DNA of 64,000 nt, from the NCBI GenBank assembly GCA_905181865.1, contig CAJIZG010000003.1, positions 1,004,001 through 1,068,000 of the forward strand, in the 5' to 3' direction. Positions 1 through 9,550 of this stretch are shown piece by piece (position 1 is the stretch's first letter; each line of letters starts with the position of its first letter). The DNA is from Urechidicola croceus. Lineage in GTDB: Bacteria; Bacteroidota; Bacteroidia; Flavobacteriales; Flavobacteriaceae. The position numbers were made by a program, and so were the translations under genes. Below the pieces are notes generated by a model, which saw only the letters and a program-made list of their open reading frames with translations, had not been told where the DNA came from and searched no databases.

Positions 1-42
1 GTTAATTTAACATTAAAAAATGGTAAATTAGTACCTTTAAGT

Positions 43-1794
43 TTACTCTATTTCAATACTAAAAGGTATAATTGCCTGAATCCCTTGAAATTGAGACACA
101 TCTCTAATTTCTTTGTAAATTTTATAGTTACTACTACCAAGTTCTTTCTCAAATATCCTTTCTTTGATTTTCATAAAAGGGAAAAAATCAAATACATCCT
201 CAAAGTCTTTTTCAAATCTCGGGTAATCACTTGTTCTATAATTAACCAATCCAGCTAATTCTGCAGCCCGCTGAACGGCATCATCCAAACTACCCAATTC
301 ATCAACCAATCCATTTTCCAACGCTTCTACACCCGTCCAAACCCTTCCTTGGGCAACGGCATCCGCTTCTTGATATGTCATTTCTCTCCCAGCGGCAACC
401 CTACTTAAAAATGCAGCATAAACTTCCTCCACGCCTTGAGACTGTTCATCATAAAACTCGTCCGTAATTGGTTCGTACAAACTATAACCCTGTGCTTGTT
501 TATTTGTAGATACACGTTCTGCATTAATTCCAATCCGATCTGCCAAACCACTTACATTGGGAATTGTTCCAAATACGCCTATTGATCCAGTAATAGTCGT
601 TGGCTCTGCAATTATTCTATCTCCACCACACGCAATATAATACCCCCCAGAAGCAGCGACATCTCCCATGGAAACAACAAAAGGTTTTTCAGCCTTCAAC
701 AATTCCAACTCTCTCCATATTAAATCTCCTGTAAGCGCAACTCCTCCTGGTGAATTCACACGTAATACCACGCTTTTTATTTTCGAATCCTTCTTGATTT
801 TTCGAATAGCACCTATGACACTTTCTTGACCAATAACGCTTTCATCGCCTTCTCCATATAGCATAGTTCCCTGCGTATACAAAATCGCAATTTCATCAGT
901 TGCTGTAGACCTTATCCTTCCCTTACCGGTACTTATATAATCTGAAATACTCACATAGTTAACATCAGTTTCAATCAATTCCTCTAAAACTTCTTCATAT
1001 TGATCTCTATAGATCGTTCCGTCTATCATATTGCTTTTCAATGCTAATTCTGGAGAACGTGTCCCTAGTGTATCGGCTATGTTATTCAGTTCTTGAACAG
1101 TTAAGCCTCTACTTTCTGAAATATCAGCTAAAAATTCACTCCAAATAGAATTTAAAAATGAACTTATTTGCTCTCTATTCGCTTCGCTCATTTTATCATC
1201 TAAATATCCTTCCACAGCACTTTTGTATTTTCCATGCCGAATCACTTCCATTTTTACACCATATTTTTCTTGAAAATCTTTAAAAAACAAGCGTTCAGAT
1301 GAAAGACCCCTAAATTCTATTATCCCCGTAGGTGTAACATAAATAGCATCCGCAATGGAACTTAAGTAATAACCTTTTTGCGTATATATATTTGCATACG
1401 CCGTTATAAACTTTCCCGATTCTTTAAACTCTTTTAATTTATTTCTTATTGATTGTACCTGAGAAACTCCTACACCAGCCAACTCTCCTGAAATACTAAT
1501 CCCTTTAATCTTATCATCATATTTTGCGTTTTCAATCGCGTTAATAATTTTGCTCAATTGCAAAGTTTGCACAGGAAAAAGAGCATCAATGGGATTCTGT
1601 GAAACAGGCACATAATCTTTAACCCCATTTTTTAAACTTAATATCAATACAGAATTATTTTCAACACTTGCAATGCTTGCCTGTTCACGCGAAGAAATGA
1701 ACGTACTAATTAGTATTATTCCTAAACCAAAAACTACTATAAGGGCAATCAAAGCACCCAAACAACTCGAAAATAAATTTTTAAAAAAACTCAT
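43..1794 (-). CDS. sppA: Signal peptide peptidase SppA, 67 kDa type
   Basis: Membrane-anchored serine protease of the S49 family, which degrades leftover signal peptides in the inner membrane. The 583-residue length fits the duplicated long form. Residues about 9-30 form the N-terminal membrane anchor. The catalytic Lys is seen as K191 in GKYKSAVE in the first repeat, and the nucleophile as S382 in VAASGGYY in the second repeat, the split dyad known from E. coli SppA. NSPGG (about 347-351) is also present. A perfect TAnnTTTG -7 box lies 22 bases upstream of the start. It is divergent from the folK-dNK gene. Confidence 0.95.
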   Translation of the reverse strand: MSFFKNLFSSCLGALIALIVVFGLGIILISTFISSREQASIASVENNSVLILSLKNGVKDYVPVSQNPIDALFPVQTLQLSKIINAIENAKYDDKIKGISISGELAGVGVSQVQSIRNKLKEFKESGKFITAYANIYTQKGYYLSSIADAIYVTPTGIIEFRGLSSERLFFKDFQEKYGVKMEVIRHGKYKSAVEGYLDDKMSEANREQISSFLNSIWSEFLADISESRGLTVQELNNIADTLGTRSPELALKSNMIDGTIYRDQYEEVLEELIETDVNYVSISDYISTGKGRIRSTATDEIAILYTQGTMLYGEGDESVIGQESVIGAIRKIKKDSKIKSVVLRVNSPGGVALTGDLIWRELELLKAEKPFVVSMGDVAASGGYYIACGGDRIIAEPTTITGSIGVFGTIPNVSGLADRIGINAERVSTNKQAQGYSLYEPITDEFYDEQSQGVEEVYAAFLSRVAAGREMTYQEADAVAQGRVWTGVEALENGLVDELGSLDDAVQRAAELAGLVNYRTSDYPRFEKDFEDVFDFFPFMKIKERIFEKELGSSNYKIYKEIRDVSQFQGIQAIIPFSIEIE

Positions 1795-1815
1795 GTAAAA
1801 ATGAAATTAGAATCA

Positions 1816-1823
1816 CAAATATA
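1816..1823 (-). promoter_or_regulatory. Putative -7 box for sppA
   Basis: TATATTTG on the minus strand, a perfect match to the Bacteroidota -7 consensus TAnnTTTG, 22 bases upstream of the sppA ATG. No TTG was found at the expected -33 distance, so this is only half a promoter match. Confidence 0.4.
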
Positions 1824-1861
1824 CACTTTTATAGAGTAGGTTTCTTTACTTTGTATGACCA

Positions 1862-2992
1862 ATGAAAATAGTAAGAACCACATATATTTCTATAGGATCA
1901 AACGAAGGAGATAAAATATTAAACCTTCAAAATTCCGTTGATATGATTGGCGAAGTCGTAGGTTTAATATGCCAAATATCTCCTATTTATAAAACTAAAT
2001 CTTGGGGTTTTGACAGTGATGACTTCTATAATATTTGCCTTGAAATCTCAACAAATTTAAGCCCAGAAAAATTACTTACTACCGTACTAACGATCGAAAA
2101 AGAGTTAGGTCGAAAAAATAAAGACATAGCCGGTTACGCCAAACGCCCTATCGATATTGACATATTACTATTTGATGATGAAATTATTTTTTCACCTGAA
2201 TTAATGGTGCCACATCCCACAATGTTACAACGAAATTTTGTGCTCGTTCCTTTGAATGATATTGCTCCAAACTTTAGGCATCCCATAGCAAAACAAATAA
2301 TTTCTATATGTTTGCAACACTGCGAGGATAAAGGAAATATTCTAAAATTAGAAGCAACTATTAAAAAACCAATTTCATTACACAATATATATGATTATAT
2401 CGCAATTGAAGGTAATATAGGTGCAGGGAAAACAACACTAGCAAAAATGATAGGAGACGATTTTAATGCTAAAACCGTTTTAGAACGTTTCGTTGACAAT
2501 CCCTTTTTATCAAAATATTATAAAGATATGAATCGCTATGCATTTCCATTAGAAATGAGTTTTCTAGTAGATAGGCACAGTCAATTAAAGGAAGAACTTG
2601 TTCAGTTTGATCTATTTAAAAACTTTATCGTTTCAGACTATTATATTTTTAAATCCTTACTGTTTTCAAAAATATCATTGCAAACCGCCGAGTTCGCGCT
2701 ATATAGAAAAATATTTGACATCATGTACAGTGAAATCCGCAAACCAGATTTATATATATACCTTCATCGCAGCACCACTGATCTTATTGCAAATATTAAA
2801 AAAAGAGGTCGAGATTACGAACAAAACATAACGCCTGAATATCTAGAACAGATTCAGGAAGGTTATACCTCTTTTAAAATGTCGAATACAGCATTAAACA
2901 TCCTCACAATAGATGTTACTAATTTAGATTTTGCAAACAATCGGGAAGACTATCTTGCTATCATCAAGAAGATCAAAACTTTTAGTCGTTAA
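1862..2992 (+). CDS. folK: Fused HPPK (FolK) and deoxynucleoside kinase
   Basis: Bifunctional protein. Residues about 5-150 are 6-hydroxymethyl-7,8-dihydropterin pyrophosphokinase of folate synthesis: SIGSNEGD at 10-17 and the metal-binding stretch RPIDIDILLFDD at 95-106. Residues about 178-376 are a deoxyadenosine/deoxyguanosine-type nucleoside kinase: P-loop GNIGAGKT at 184-191, an ERF motif shortly after, and a lid-like KKRGRDYE stretch near 313-320. A single HPPK is about 160 residues, so 376 fits both domains. There is no stop or frameshift between them. The gene converges on gldC, three bases after its stop. It is unclear whether both activities are physically coupled in the cell. Confidence 0.93.
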   Translation: MKIVRTTYISIGSNEGDKILNLQNSVDMIGEVVGLICQISPIYKTKSWGFDSDDFYNICLEISTNLSPEKLLTTVLTIEKELGRKNKDIAGYAKRPIDIDILLFDDEIIFSPELMVPHPTMLQRNFVLVPLNDIAPNFRHPIAKQIISICLQHCEDKGNILKLEATIKKPISLHNIYDYIAIEGNIGAGKTTLAKMIGDDFNAKTVLERFVDNPFLSKYYKDMNRYAFPLEMSFLVDRHSQLKEELVQFDLFKNFIVSDYYIFKSLLFSKISLQTAEFALYRKIFDIMYSEIRKPDLYIYLHRSTTDLIANIKKRGRDYEQNITPEYLEQIQEGYTSFKMSNTALNILTIDVTNLDFANNREDYLAIIKKIKTFSR

Positions 2993-2995
2993 AAG

Positions 2996-3331
2996 TTATT
3001 TTATAAGTTCTAGTTTTTCTGCAAAATAATCACAAAAATCGCGCATTGTTGCACTCATTTTTTCGTCGTTAGTCGCAGATTCAAAAGAATTAGCCATTGA
3101 GACTAACGTTTGATGGAAAAATTGTTTCATTTCATCCACAGGCATGTCTTTTGTCCATAAATCGACTTTTAAAGTATCCTTTTTTTCAGGATCCCAAACC
3201 GACAATAATATGGCTTTTGTTTCTGCATTTTTTATAGCCCCATCCTGAGCACTCCAATGCAATTTTTCTGGAATTTTATTTTCATCCAGTCCTATTGTAA
3301 TTTCAATTTTAGAAGTATGTTTAACGGCCAT
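2996..3331 (-). CDS. gldC: Gliding motility protein GldC
   Basis: Small soluble protein of 111 residues associated with gliding and T9SS function in Bacteroidota. The N-terminus (AVKHTSKIEITIGLDENKIP) and the following WSAQDG are characteristic of GldC. It lies two bases downstream of gldB in the same direction, the usual gldB-gldC order. Its biochemical role is unknown; in Flavobacterium it assists gliding without being strictly required. Confidence 0.9.
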   Translation of the reverse strand: MAVKHTSKIEITIGLDENKIPEKLHWSAQDGAIKNAETKAILLSVWDPEKKDTLKVDLWTKDMPVDEMKQFFHQTLVSMANSFESATNDEKMSATMRDFCDYFAEKLELIK

Positions 3332-3333
3332 AA

Positions 3334-4290
3334 TTAATCCTTTCGTGGTTTGTATTTTGATTTATTGTAAATAATTTCCGGCGAAGCCTTCATTAATTCC
3401 TGTAAAGTTACATCATTATTTTTCATATAAGACCTTATTATTTGCCAACCCATCCAAACACCAATTCTACCCGGCGAATCGTTGTCTGATTCTAAATAAA
3501 ACTTTGAGAATGGCGCTAAATCCAAAAATCTCGTATTCAATGAACTTTCTGTACTGTATAAGATTTCGTTCTCAATAAAATATTTCCAAACATCCGATTC
3601 ATTTTTAACCGCCCATTCAAATTTTTCTTTGGAATAACCTATAATTAAATGTTTATCAACCAAAGGGAGGTTTAGTTCATTGGCAAATACAAATTTTGCT
3701 TCATTCAGCATCTTATCTCTAAAACTTCTAGCCCGAATATTTTTGTACAACTTCCTATTCACTTGTTCAGAAACATCAACAATTAAACGATCCTTTGTGA
3801 AATTTTGCGATAAATACCTCGGAAAATCACTATATGCGATATGATCCTTCCCTAAATACATATCTAAAGAAATAAACAACAAACTATCTGCATAAATCAC
3901 AGGATATTGAAAATCAAGATTTGAAATATGGGAAATAATATTTGGCACTTTAAAATTTATATTCCTATATTTAATTTGCTGAAACAATACCGTTAATTGA
4001 AGTTGCTCAGCACTAAAATCGTTAAAAACTCTTTGTGATTCTGAAAATAAAAACTGCTCTTGATCGTTATTTATTTTATGCAACCAAACACTATCGTGAA
4101 CAGTGCTTGGAAACATATACGAATACTTATTTTTTAGTTTCCCTAAACTTGTTTCATTGGCTTTATAAAATTGTTGCTCAAACCTAAGAATATCGAAATC
4201 TACTTTGGGCAATTCATCATTCTTTTTCGCATCGTTCACACAAGCAATAAACAAAGATAGCAACACTAAAATTTGAATTATTCTTGACAT
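3334..4290 (-). CDS. gldB: Gliding motility lipoprotein GldB
   Basis: 318-residue lipoprotein needed for gliding motility in Flavobacterium. A signal peptide ends in a lipobox with Cys17 (LFIAC). The body matches the GldB family by its aromatic-rich middle and the GRIGVWMGWQII stretch near the C-terminus. It forms an operon with gldC. Its start region overlaps the promoter of the divergent nadE gene. A TATTTTTG -7 box at 4328-4335 probably drives gldBC. Confidence 0.9.
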   Translation of the reverse strand: MSRIIQILVLLSLFIACVNDAKKNDELPKVDFDILRFEQQFYKANETSLGKLKNKYSYMFPSTVHDSVWLHKINNDQEQFLFSESQRVFNDFSAEQLQLTVLFQQIKYRNINFKVPNIISHISNLDFQYPVIYADSLLFISLDMYLGKDHIAYSDFPRYLSQNFTKDRLIVDVSEQVNRKLYKNIRARSFRDKMLNEAKFVFANELNLPLVDKHLIIGYSKEKFEWAVKNESDVWKYFIENEILYSTESSLNTRFLDLAPFSKFYLESDNDSPGRIGVWMGWQIIRSYMKNNDVTLQELMKASPEIIYNKSKYKPRKD

Positions 4291-4313
4291 ATATTTTACT
4301 ATATTTACATTTG
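4284..4313 (+). promoter_or_regulatory. Promoter of nadE (TTG-N19-TACATTTG)
   Basis: TTG at 4284-4286, a 19-base spacer, and TACATTTG at 4306-4313 match the Bacteroidota housekeeping promoter (TTG, 17-23 bases, TAnnTTTG). The expected start of transcription is near 4320, about 30 bases before the nadE ATG. The TTG box falls over the first codons of gldB on the other strand. Confidence 0.7.
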
Positions 4314-4327
4314 ATTTTTATAAGGTT

Positions 4328-4335
4328 CAAAAATA
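4328..4335 (-). promoter_or_regulatory. Putative -7 box for gldB-gldC
   Basis: TATTTTTG on the minus strand, 38 bases upstream of the gldB start. It matches TAnnTTTG but no TTG lies at the right distance. With the nadE promoter it makes a compact, overlapping divergent control region. Confidence 0.4.
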
Positions 4336-4349
4336 CTAAATAGTTTACA

Positions 4350-5138
4350 ATGAAGTCTGAAAAAGTGGTAAATCATATTGTTACATGGTTAAAAGATTAT
4401 GCAACAAAAACTGGAGTAAAAGGATTTATAATTGGCATCTCAGGGGGTGTCGATTCTGCATTAACATCTACACTTTGTGCTAAAACTGGATTGCCATTAC
4501 TTTGTTTAGAAATGCCTATTCATCAAGAAGACAACCAAGTAGGTCGCGCAATAAATCATATTTCTTGGCTACAAGAAAATTTTGAAAAAGTTTCAATAAC
4601 AGAAGTTAATCTTACGCCAGTGTTCGACAGTCTCGTAGCGGCATTACCTCCCGTAGAAAATGAGGAAGAGCGATTTATGACTTTGGCAAATACCAGAGCT
4701 CGATTACGCATGACTTCGTTATATTACTTCGCAGGCCTTAACGGTTACTTGGTTGCTGGAACAGGGAACAAAGTAGAAGATTTTGGTGTTGGGTTTTACA
4801 CAAAATATGGTGACGGCGGTGTCGATTTGAGTCCAATTGCAGATTTGGTTAAGACCGAAGTGTTTGAGTTGGCTACTTTTCTTGGCATACACTCGGAGAT
4901 TTTAAATGCCGCTCCTACAGATGGACTTTGGGGAGATAATCGCACAGATGAAGATCAAATAGGCGCCTCATATCCAGCACTTGAATGGGCCATGGATATG
5001 GACAGCCAAGGCAAGTTAATCTCAGAATTTAAAGGTAGGCAAAAAGAAGTTTTTGAAATTTATAAAACATTGAATTCGGCAAACCAACATAAAATGAATC
5101 CGATTCCAGTTTGTGAAATTCCAGAAGATTTTAGATAA
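4350..5138 (+). CDS. nadE: NH3-dependent NAD+ synthetase
   Basis: Converts deamido-NAD to NAD in the cytoplasm with ATP and ammonia. The ATP-pyrophosphatase loop SGGVDS is at residues 31-36. The conserved GTGNKVEDFGVGFYTKYGDGGVDL-type segment and PTDGLWGDNRTDEDQIG are seen further on. The 262-residue length lacks an N-terminal glutaminase domain, so this is the ammonia-using form. It is placed next to gldBC, as in other flavobacteria. Confidence 0.95.
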   Translation: MKSEKVVNHIVTWLKDYATKTGVKGFIIGISGGVDSALTSTLCAKTGLPLLCLEMPIHQEDNQVGRAINHISWLQENFEKVSITEVNLTPVFDSLVAALPPVENEEERFMTLANTRARLRMTSLYYFAGLNGYLVAGTGNKVEDFGVGFYTKYGDGGVDLSPIADLVKTEVFELATFLGIHSEILNAAPTDGLWGDNRTDEDQIGASYPALEWAMDMDSQGKLISEFKGRQKEVFEIYKTLNSANQHKMNPIPVCEIPEDFR

Positions 5139-5142
5139 CATC

Positions 5143-5280
5143 TTACTCTTTCAATAATCTTTTTATTTTCTTTTGAAGAAAAAAATTAATTTCTTTTAGT
5201 ATGTTAAAAGGGATTTCTAAAATCCAATAAATAACATAGGCCGTTTTTTTAAACTTGTTCATTTTAGGTTGGTTTACCAT
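5143..5280 (-). CDS. Possible 45-residue small protein
   Basis: Short open frame between the convergent nadE and dnaG genes. It has an ATG at 5280 (second ATG at 5262), a hydrophobic aromatic centre (AYVIYWILEIPF) and a basic C-terminus (KKIKRLLKE). A purine-rich GGAGAGGG lies a little upstream. No family was recognised. The composition would suit a small membrane-associated peptide, but chance cannot be excluded. Confidence 0.3.
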   Translation of the reverse strand: MVNQPKMNKFKKTAYVIYWILEIPFNILKEINFFLQKKIKRLLKE

Positions 5281-5431
5281 TAAAACAAGTCCCTCTCCAA
5301 AAACCATACCCAATTTTACAAAATTTTAATGTTTTTTCCTTTTGACGTAATTTCACGTAACTTTTAGCGCAATCAGCAATGCTTTTAGAAAATTAACTAA
5401 AAGATTCACTTAAATTTAAAATTATAAAATC

Positions 5432-7372
5432 TTAAATAACTCTATTTAAATGCTTAAATAATTTCCTTTTAAGTTCGGAATAATCGACAACCTCCTCTAA
5501 AATTGACTCATTACTTGATTCTTGAGATATTTTTACGACCAAAGAAGCTATTTTCTCGTCAATCAAAACACGTCTTAGATTAAAGATAGCATCTGTTACC
5601 ATTTTAGCAAGTTCAGCATCAACGTCTTTTACAATAACTTCCTTTCTAGCCCAGTTACTTAAAGAATGCTTTTCATCATCCATCAAAATATTGGTTACAA
5701 GAGATGATATCTCAATATTCTCATGATTAATAAAACTATCAGTACCTATAGGTTCCTCTTGATTCAATTGATTAATTACATCAAAATAAACTTGTTGAAA
5801 CAAGGTGTCTGTAAACTCCATTTCATCCTCTTGAAGGCTTAAATACACTTCTTGCGCAACAATATTGGAGTAATATTCTTTCTTTGAATTCGAAACTTCC
5901 TCTTCACTTAGCTGCTGGAAGTCTGCTTTTTTATTTCCATGTAACAACAAGATTTTAATAATCTCCTTTTCGTATTTAAACTTTTCATCAATCTTTTCTA
6001 CCTGCATTGTTTTCTGCAGCACAGGTTCGTCCATTACTTCCTGCGTTGTTTTCCGTGAGGCCTCTTTCTGACTTTTTTTAAATAATTGCGCTAGTTCATT
6101 GAACAATACATTCTCTGAAATATTCATGATTCGTGCACACTCTTGCAAATACACCTCTTGTTGAATTCTATCTGGAATCTTTGAAATACTAACTACAATT
6201 TCACGAATTAAATCGGCTTTCTTTACTGGATCTTTTTTAGCATCCTCCATCAATAAAGAAACCTTAAAATTGATAAAGTCTTGCGCATTGTTTTTTAAAT
6301 AATCCTTTAATTCGTCCGTAGAAACACGTTTAGAAAAACTATCTGGATCATCACCTTCCGGAAAGGTAAGGACTTTTACATTCATTCCTTGCTCTAAGAT
6401 CAAGTCAATTCCTCTTAAAGAGGCTCTAATTCCTGCAGCATCACCATCAAATAGTATGGTAATATTTTGGGTTAGCCTTCGCACCAATCTTATTTGATCT
6501 GATGTTAAAGCCGTACCCGAACTGGCTACTACATTCTCAACACCATTTTGATTGAATGAAATTACGTCTGTATACCCTTCTACCAAAAAGCAATTATCCT
6601 CTTTTGCTATTGCTTGTTTCGCATGATAAATACCATATAAAACAAAGCTTTTGTGGTAGATGTCACTGTCTGGAGAATTTAAGTATTTCGCTGTCTTTTT
6701 TTCATTGGTTAAACTACGACCTCCAAACCCTAGAACACGTCCACTCATACTGTGAATTGGAAACAACACCCGCCCTTTAAAACGGTCAAATTGTTTGGTT
6801 TCATTCACAATAGTAAGACCCGTTTTCTCCAAATATTTCTTATCGTAACCTTTACTTAAAGCGGCATCAGTAAAAGCACTCCATTGGTCTAACCCGTATC
6901 CTAACTCAAACTTTTTTATAGTTTTCTCTGTAAATCCACGCTCCTTAAAATAGGACAGCCCAATAGCCTTCCCCTTTTCATTATTTAATAAAATATCATG
7001 AAAATAATCCCTGGCAAATTCAGACACCAAAAACATGCTTTCTTTTTCACTTGCCTGTTCTTTTTGCTCGTCAGATTGCTCCGTCTCTTCTATGTCAATA
7101 TTATACTTTCTTGCTAAATGACGAATCGCCTCTGGATAGGTATATTTTTCATGCTCCATTAAAAAGGAAATCACATTCCCTCCTTTACCTGAAGAGAAAT
7201 CCTTCCAAATTTGTTTTACGGGAGAAACCATAAATGAAGGAGACTTTTCTTCAGAAAAAGGACTTAATCCTTTAAAATTACTCCCAGATTTTTTCAATTG
7301 TACAAATTCACCAATCACCTCCTCCAAACGAGCAGTTTCAAAAACTAAATCAATGGTACTTCTTGAAATCAT
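5432..7372 (-). CDS. dnaG: DNA primase DnaG lacking the CHC2 zinc ligands
   Basis: Makes RNA primers at the replication fork. The 646-residue length is normal. Residues 1-100 align with the CHC2 zinc domain (SPFSEEKSPSF, DFSSGKGGN), but the four ligands are replaced: Ser37, Ser40, Asp58 and Ser61 stand where Cys, His, Cys, Cys are expected. The RNA polymerase/Toprim core is intact, with GFGGR, FLVEGYTDVISF and LFDGDAAGIRA visible. The C-terminal third is the divergent helicase-binding part. A normal core argues for function without zinc rather than for decay; my recollection is that other flavobacterial DnaG proteins share this loss. Confidence 0.95.
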   Translation of the reverse strand: MISRSTIDLVFETARLEEVIGEFVQLKKSGSNFKGLSPFSEEKSPSFMVSPVKQIWKDFSSGKGGNVISFLMEHEKYTYPEAIRHLARKYNIDIEETEQSDEQKEQASEKESMFLVSEFARDYFHDILLNNEKGKAIGLSYFKERGFTEKTIKKFELGYGLDQWSAFTDAALSKGYDKKYLEKTGLTIVNETKQFDRFKGRVLFPIHSMSGRVLGFGGRSLTNEKKTAKYLNSPDSDIYHKSFVLYGIYHAKQAIAKEDNCFLVEGYTDVISFNQNGVENVVASSGTALTSDQIRLVRRLTQNITILFDGDAAGIRASLRGIDLILEQGMNVKVLTFPEGDDPDSFSKRVSTDELKDYLKNNAQDFINFKVSLLMEDAKKDPVKKADLIREIVVSISKIPDRIQQEVYLQECARIMNISENVLFNELAQLFKKSQKEASRKTTQEVMDEPVLQKTMQVEKIDEKFKYEKEIIKILLLHGNKKADFQQLSEEEVSNSKKEYYSNIVAQEVYLSLQEDEMEFTDTLFQQVYFDVINQLNQEEPIGTDSFINHENIEISSLVTNILMDDEKHSLSNWARKEVIVKDVDAELAKMVTDAIFNLRRVLIDEKIASLVVKISQESSNESILEEVVDYSELKRKLFKHLNRVI

Positions 7373-7470
7373 GTATCCAATTCTTCTCCCTTTATAGGGC
7401 TTTATATATAAAGTTGTACGCCTCTGTAAATAGCATAAAGCAATACTAAAGACTCTTTACTTCTCTGAAC

Positions 7471-7492
7471 TCGTTTCGACTCCGCACAACAC
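7471..7492. repeat. Dispersed intergenic repeat, TTCGACT family, copy 1
   Basis: TTTCGACTCCGCACAACAC lies between dnaG and clpX. Related copies at 11279-11296 and 15846-15864 share TTCGACT followed by a C/G-rich CNCA. All three are intergenic. Confidence 0.5.
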
Positions 7493-7549
7493 CTTCGGCT
7501 AAACGCAACGATCAAACAAATTCAGAATCACATCCTAAATTTTTATAAA

Positions 7550-8794
7550 TTACGAGACCGCTTTCAACTTTTTAAGTTTCGCTTTTGAAATTTTTGTCTC
7601 CGCATAGTCCTTTGTAACGTGAATCTCTGACACGTCAGATCCTGGAAGTTCAAACATAGCATCTGTTAAAATAGCTTCACACAATGAACGTAAACCACGC
7701 GCACCTAATTTATACTCCACCGCTTTGCCCACAATGAAGTTCAAGGCTTTTTCGTCAATACTAAGTTTGATTTCATCCATTTCAAACAATTTAGTATATT
7801 GTCGTATAATAGAATTTTTTGGCTCCGTTAAAATTGCTCTCAACGTTTTGGCATCAAGTGGATTCATATGTGTTAAAACTGGAAGTCTTCCTATGATTTC
7901 AGGAATCAATCCAAATGACTTTAAATCAGTTGGCAATACATATTGTAACAAATTTTCTTCATCTACTTTATCATCACTAATCGATGCACTATACCCAACC
8001 GCCTGTCTATTCAAACGATTACTAATCACTCTATCTATACCAGAAAAAGCACCTCCCGCTATAAATAAAATATTCTTAGTATCTACTTCTATAAATTTTT
8101 GATCTGGATGCTTCCGACCTCCTTTAGGAGGAACATTTACTACAGTTCCTTCTAAAAGTTTCAATAAAGCTTGCTGCACTCCTTCACCAGAAACATCACG
8201 TGTAATCGAAGGATTATCTCCTTTACGCGCAATTTTATCAACTTCATCTATAAATACAATGCCGCGTTGTGCCTTTTCAACGTTGTAATCTGCTGCCTGC
8301 AATAAACGCGTTAAAATAGTTTCTACATCCTCTCCTACATAACCTGCCTCGGTTAAAACAGTGGCATCTACAATACAAAAAGGTACGTTCAACATTCTTG
8401 CGATAGTCTTTGCAATTAAGGTCTTTCCAGTCCCCGTTTCCCCAACAATAACAATATTACTTTTTTCAATCTCCACTTCATCATCTTCCTTGGTTGTATC
8501 CTTCTGCATCAACCTCTTATAATGATTGTAAACCGCAACCGCCATTACGCGCTTTGCCTGTGTTTGACCAATCATATATTGATCTATAAACGTCTTAATT
8601 TCCTTAGGCTTTTTAACCTCTATATCTGCAGATAATTCATCTGTCTTTCCTTCAGCAACCTCTTCAACAACAATACCATGTGCCTGTTCAATACATTTAT
8701 CACAAATATGTGCATCTAAGCCTGCAATGAGCAAATCAGTTTCTCCCTTCTTACGCCCGCAAAACGAACATTCTAACGTTTCATCTTTTGCCAT
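7550..8794 (-). CDS. clpX: ATP-dependent Clp protease ATP-binding subunit ClpX
   Basis: Hexameric AAA+ unfoldase that feeds substrates to ClpP. The N-terminal zinc-binding domain has C9, C12, C31 and C34. The Walker A motif is GETGTGKT, Walker B is [11 protein letters not shown], and the pore and sensor regions are intact; RGLRS near the C-terminus is typical. The 414-residue length is normal. It follows clpP after 74 bases in the same direction. Confidence 0.97.
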   Translation of the reverse strand: MAKDETLECSFCGRKKGETDLLIAGLDAHICDKCIEQAHGIVVEEVAEGKTDELSADIEVKKPKEIKTFIDQYMIGQTQAKRVMAVAVYNHYKRLMQKDTTKEDDEVEIEKSNIVIVGETGTGKTLIAKTIARMLNVPFCIVDATVLTEAGYVGEDVETILTRLLQAADYNVEKAQRGIVFIDEVDKIARKGDNPSITRDVSGEGVQQALLKLLEGTVVNVPPKGGRKHPDQKFIEVDTKNILFIAGGAFSGIDRVISNRLNRQAVGYSASISDDKVDEENLLQYVLPTDLKSFGLIPEIIGRLPVLTHMNPLDAKTLRAILTEPKNSIIRQYTKLFEMDEIKLSIDEKALNFIVGKAVEYKLGARGLRSLCEAILTDAMFELPGSDVSEIHVTKDYAETKISKAKLKKLKAVS

Positions 8795-8868
8795 AATCTT
8801 TCTTCTTTTTTATCCTGTTGAGCAGTGCAAAAAACCTTAGAGATTCTTCACACTAGTCAAAACGACCT

Positions 8869-9528
8869 TTATTTACGCTCCAAAACTTCATCAATCATAC
8901 CATACTCTTTGGCCTCAGCCGCTTTCATCCAATAATCTCTATCAGAATCTGAATGTATTTTTTCAACAGTCTGACCTGAATGGTTCGAGATGATATCATA
9001 TAGTTCCCCTTTTAATTTTAAAATCTCTCTTGCCGTAATTTCAATATCACTTGCTTGTCCTTGAGCGCCTCCCAAAGGTTGGTGAATCATGACTCTAGAA
9101 TGAGGTAAAGCAGATCGTTTCCCTTTTTCTCCTGCACACATTAATACGGCTCCCATAGAAGCAGCCATTCCTGTACAAATAGTTGCAACGTCTGGTTTGA
9201 TAAATTGCATGGTATCATAAATACCTAATCCTGCATAAACACCTCCCCCTGGAGAATTGATATATATAGAAATATCTTTTGAATTATCTACACTTTCTAA
9301 AAACAACAACTGCGCTTGAATGATGTTTGCAACATAATCGTCAATAGCCGTACCTAAAAAGATAATTCTATCCATCATTAAACGAGAAAAAACGTCCATT
9401 TGAGTGATATTCATTTGACGTTCTTCCATTATATAAGGTGTCACATTACTCACGATTTTATCATAATACATACTATTTATTCCGTGATGCTTTGTGGCGA
9501 ATTTTTCAAATTCTTTTCCGTAATTCAT
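8869..9528 (-). CDS. clpP: ATP-dependent Clp protease proteolytic subunit ClpP
   Basis: Serine peptidase that forms the barrel of the ClpXP protease. The triad is visible: S124 in MAASMGA, H149 in VMIHQP, D198 in SDRDYW. The 219-residue length is normal. It sits upstream of clpX. In many flavobacteria tig lies directly upstream of clpP; here tig is more than 6 kb away and a dispersed repeat occupies the clpP leader region. Confidence 0.97.
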   Translation of the reverse strand: MNYGKEFEKFATKHHGINSMYYDKIVSNVTPYIMEERQMNITQMDVFSRLMMDRIIFLGTAIDDYVANIIQAQLLFLESVDNSKDISIYINSPGGGVYAGLGIYDTMQFIKPDVATICTGMAASMGAVLMCAGEKGKRSALPHSRVMIHQPLGGAQGQASDIEITAREILKLKGELYDIISNHSGQTVEKIHSDSDRDYWMKAAEAKEYGMIDEVLERK

Positions 9529-9550
9529 ATGTCTTTCTTTATTTTGTTGT

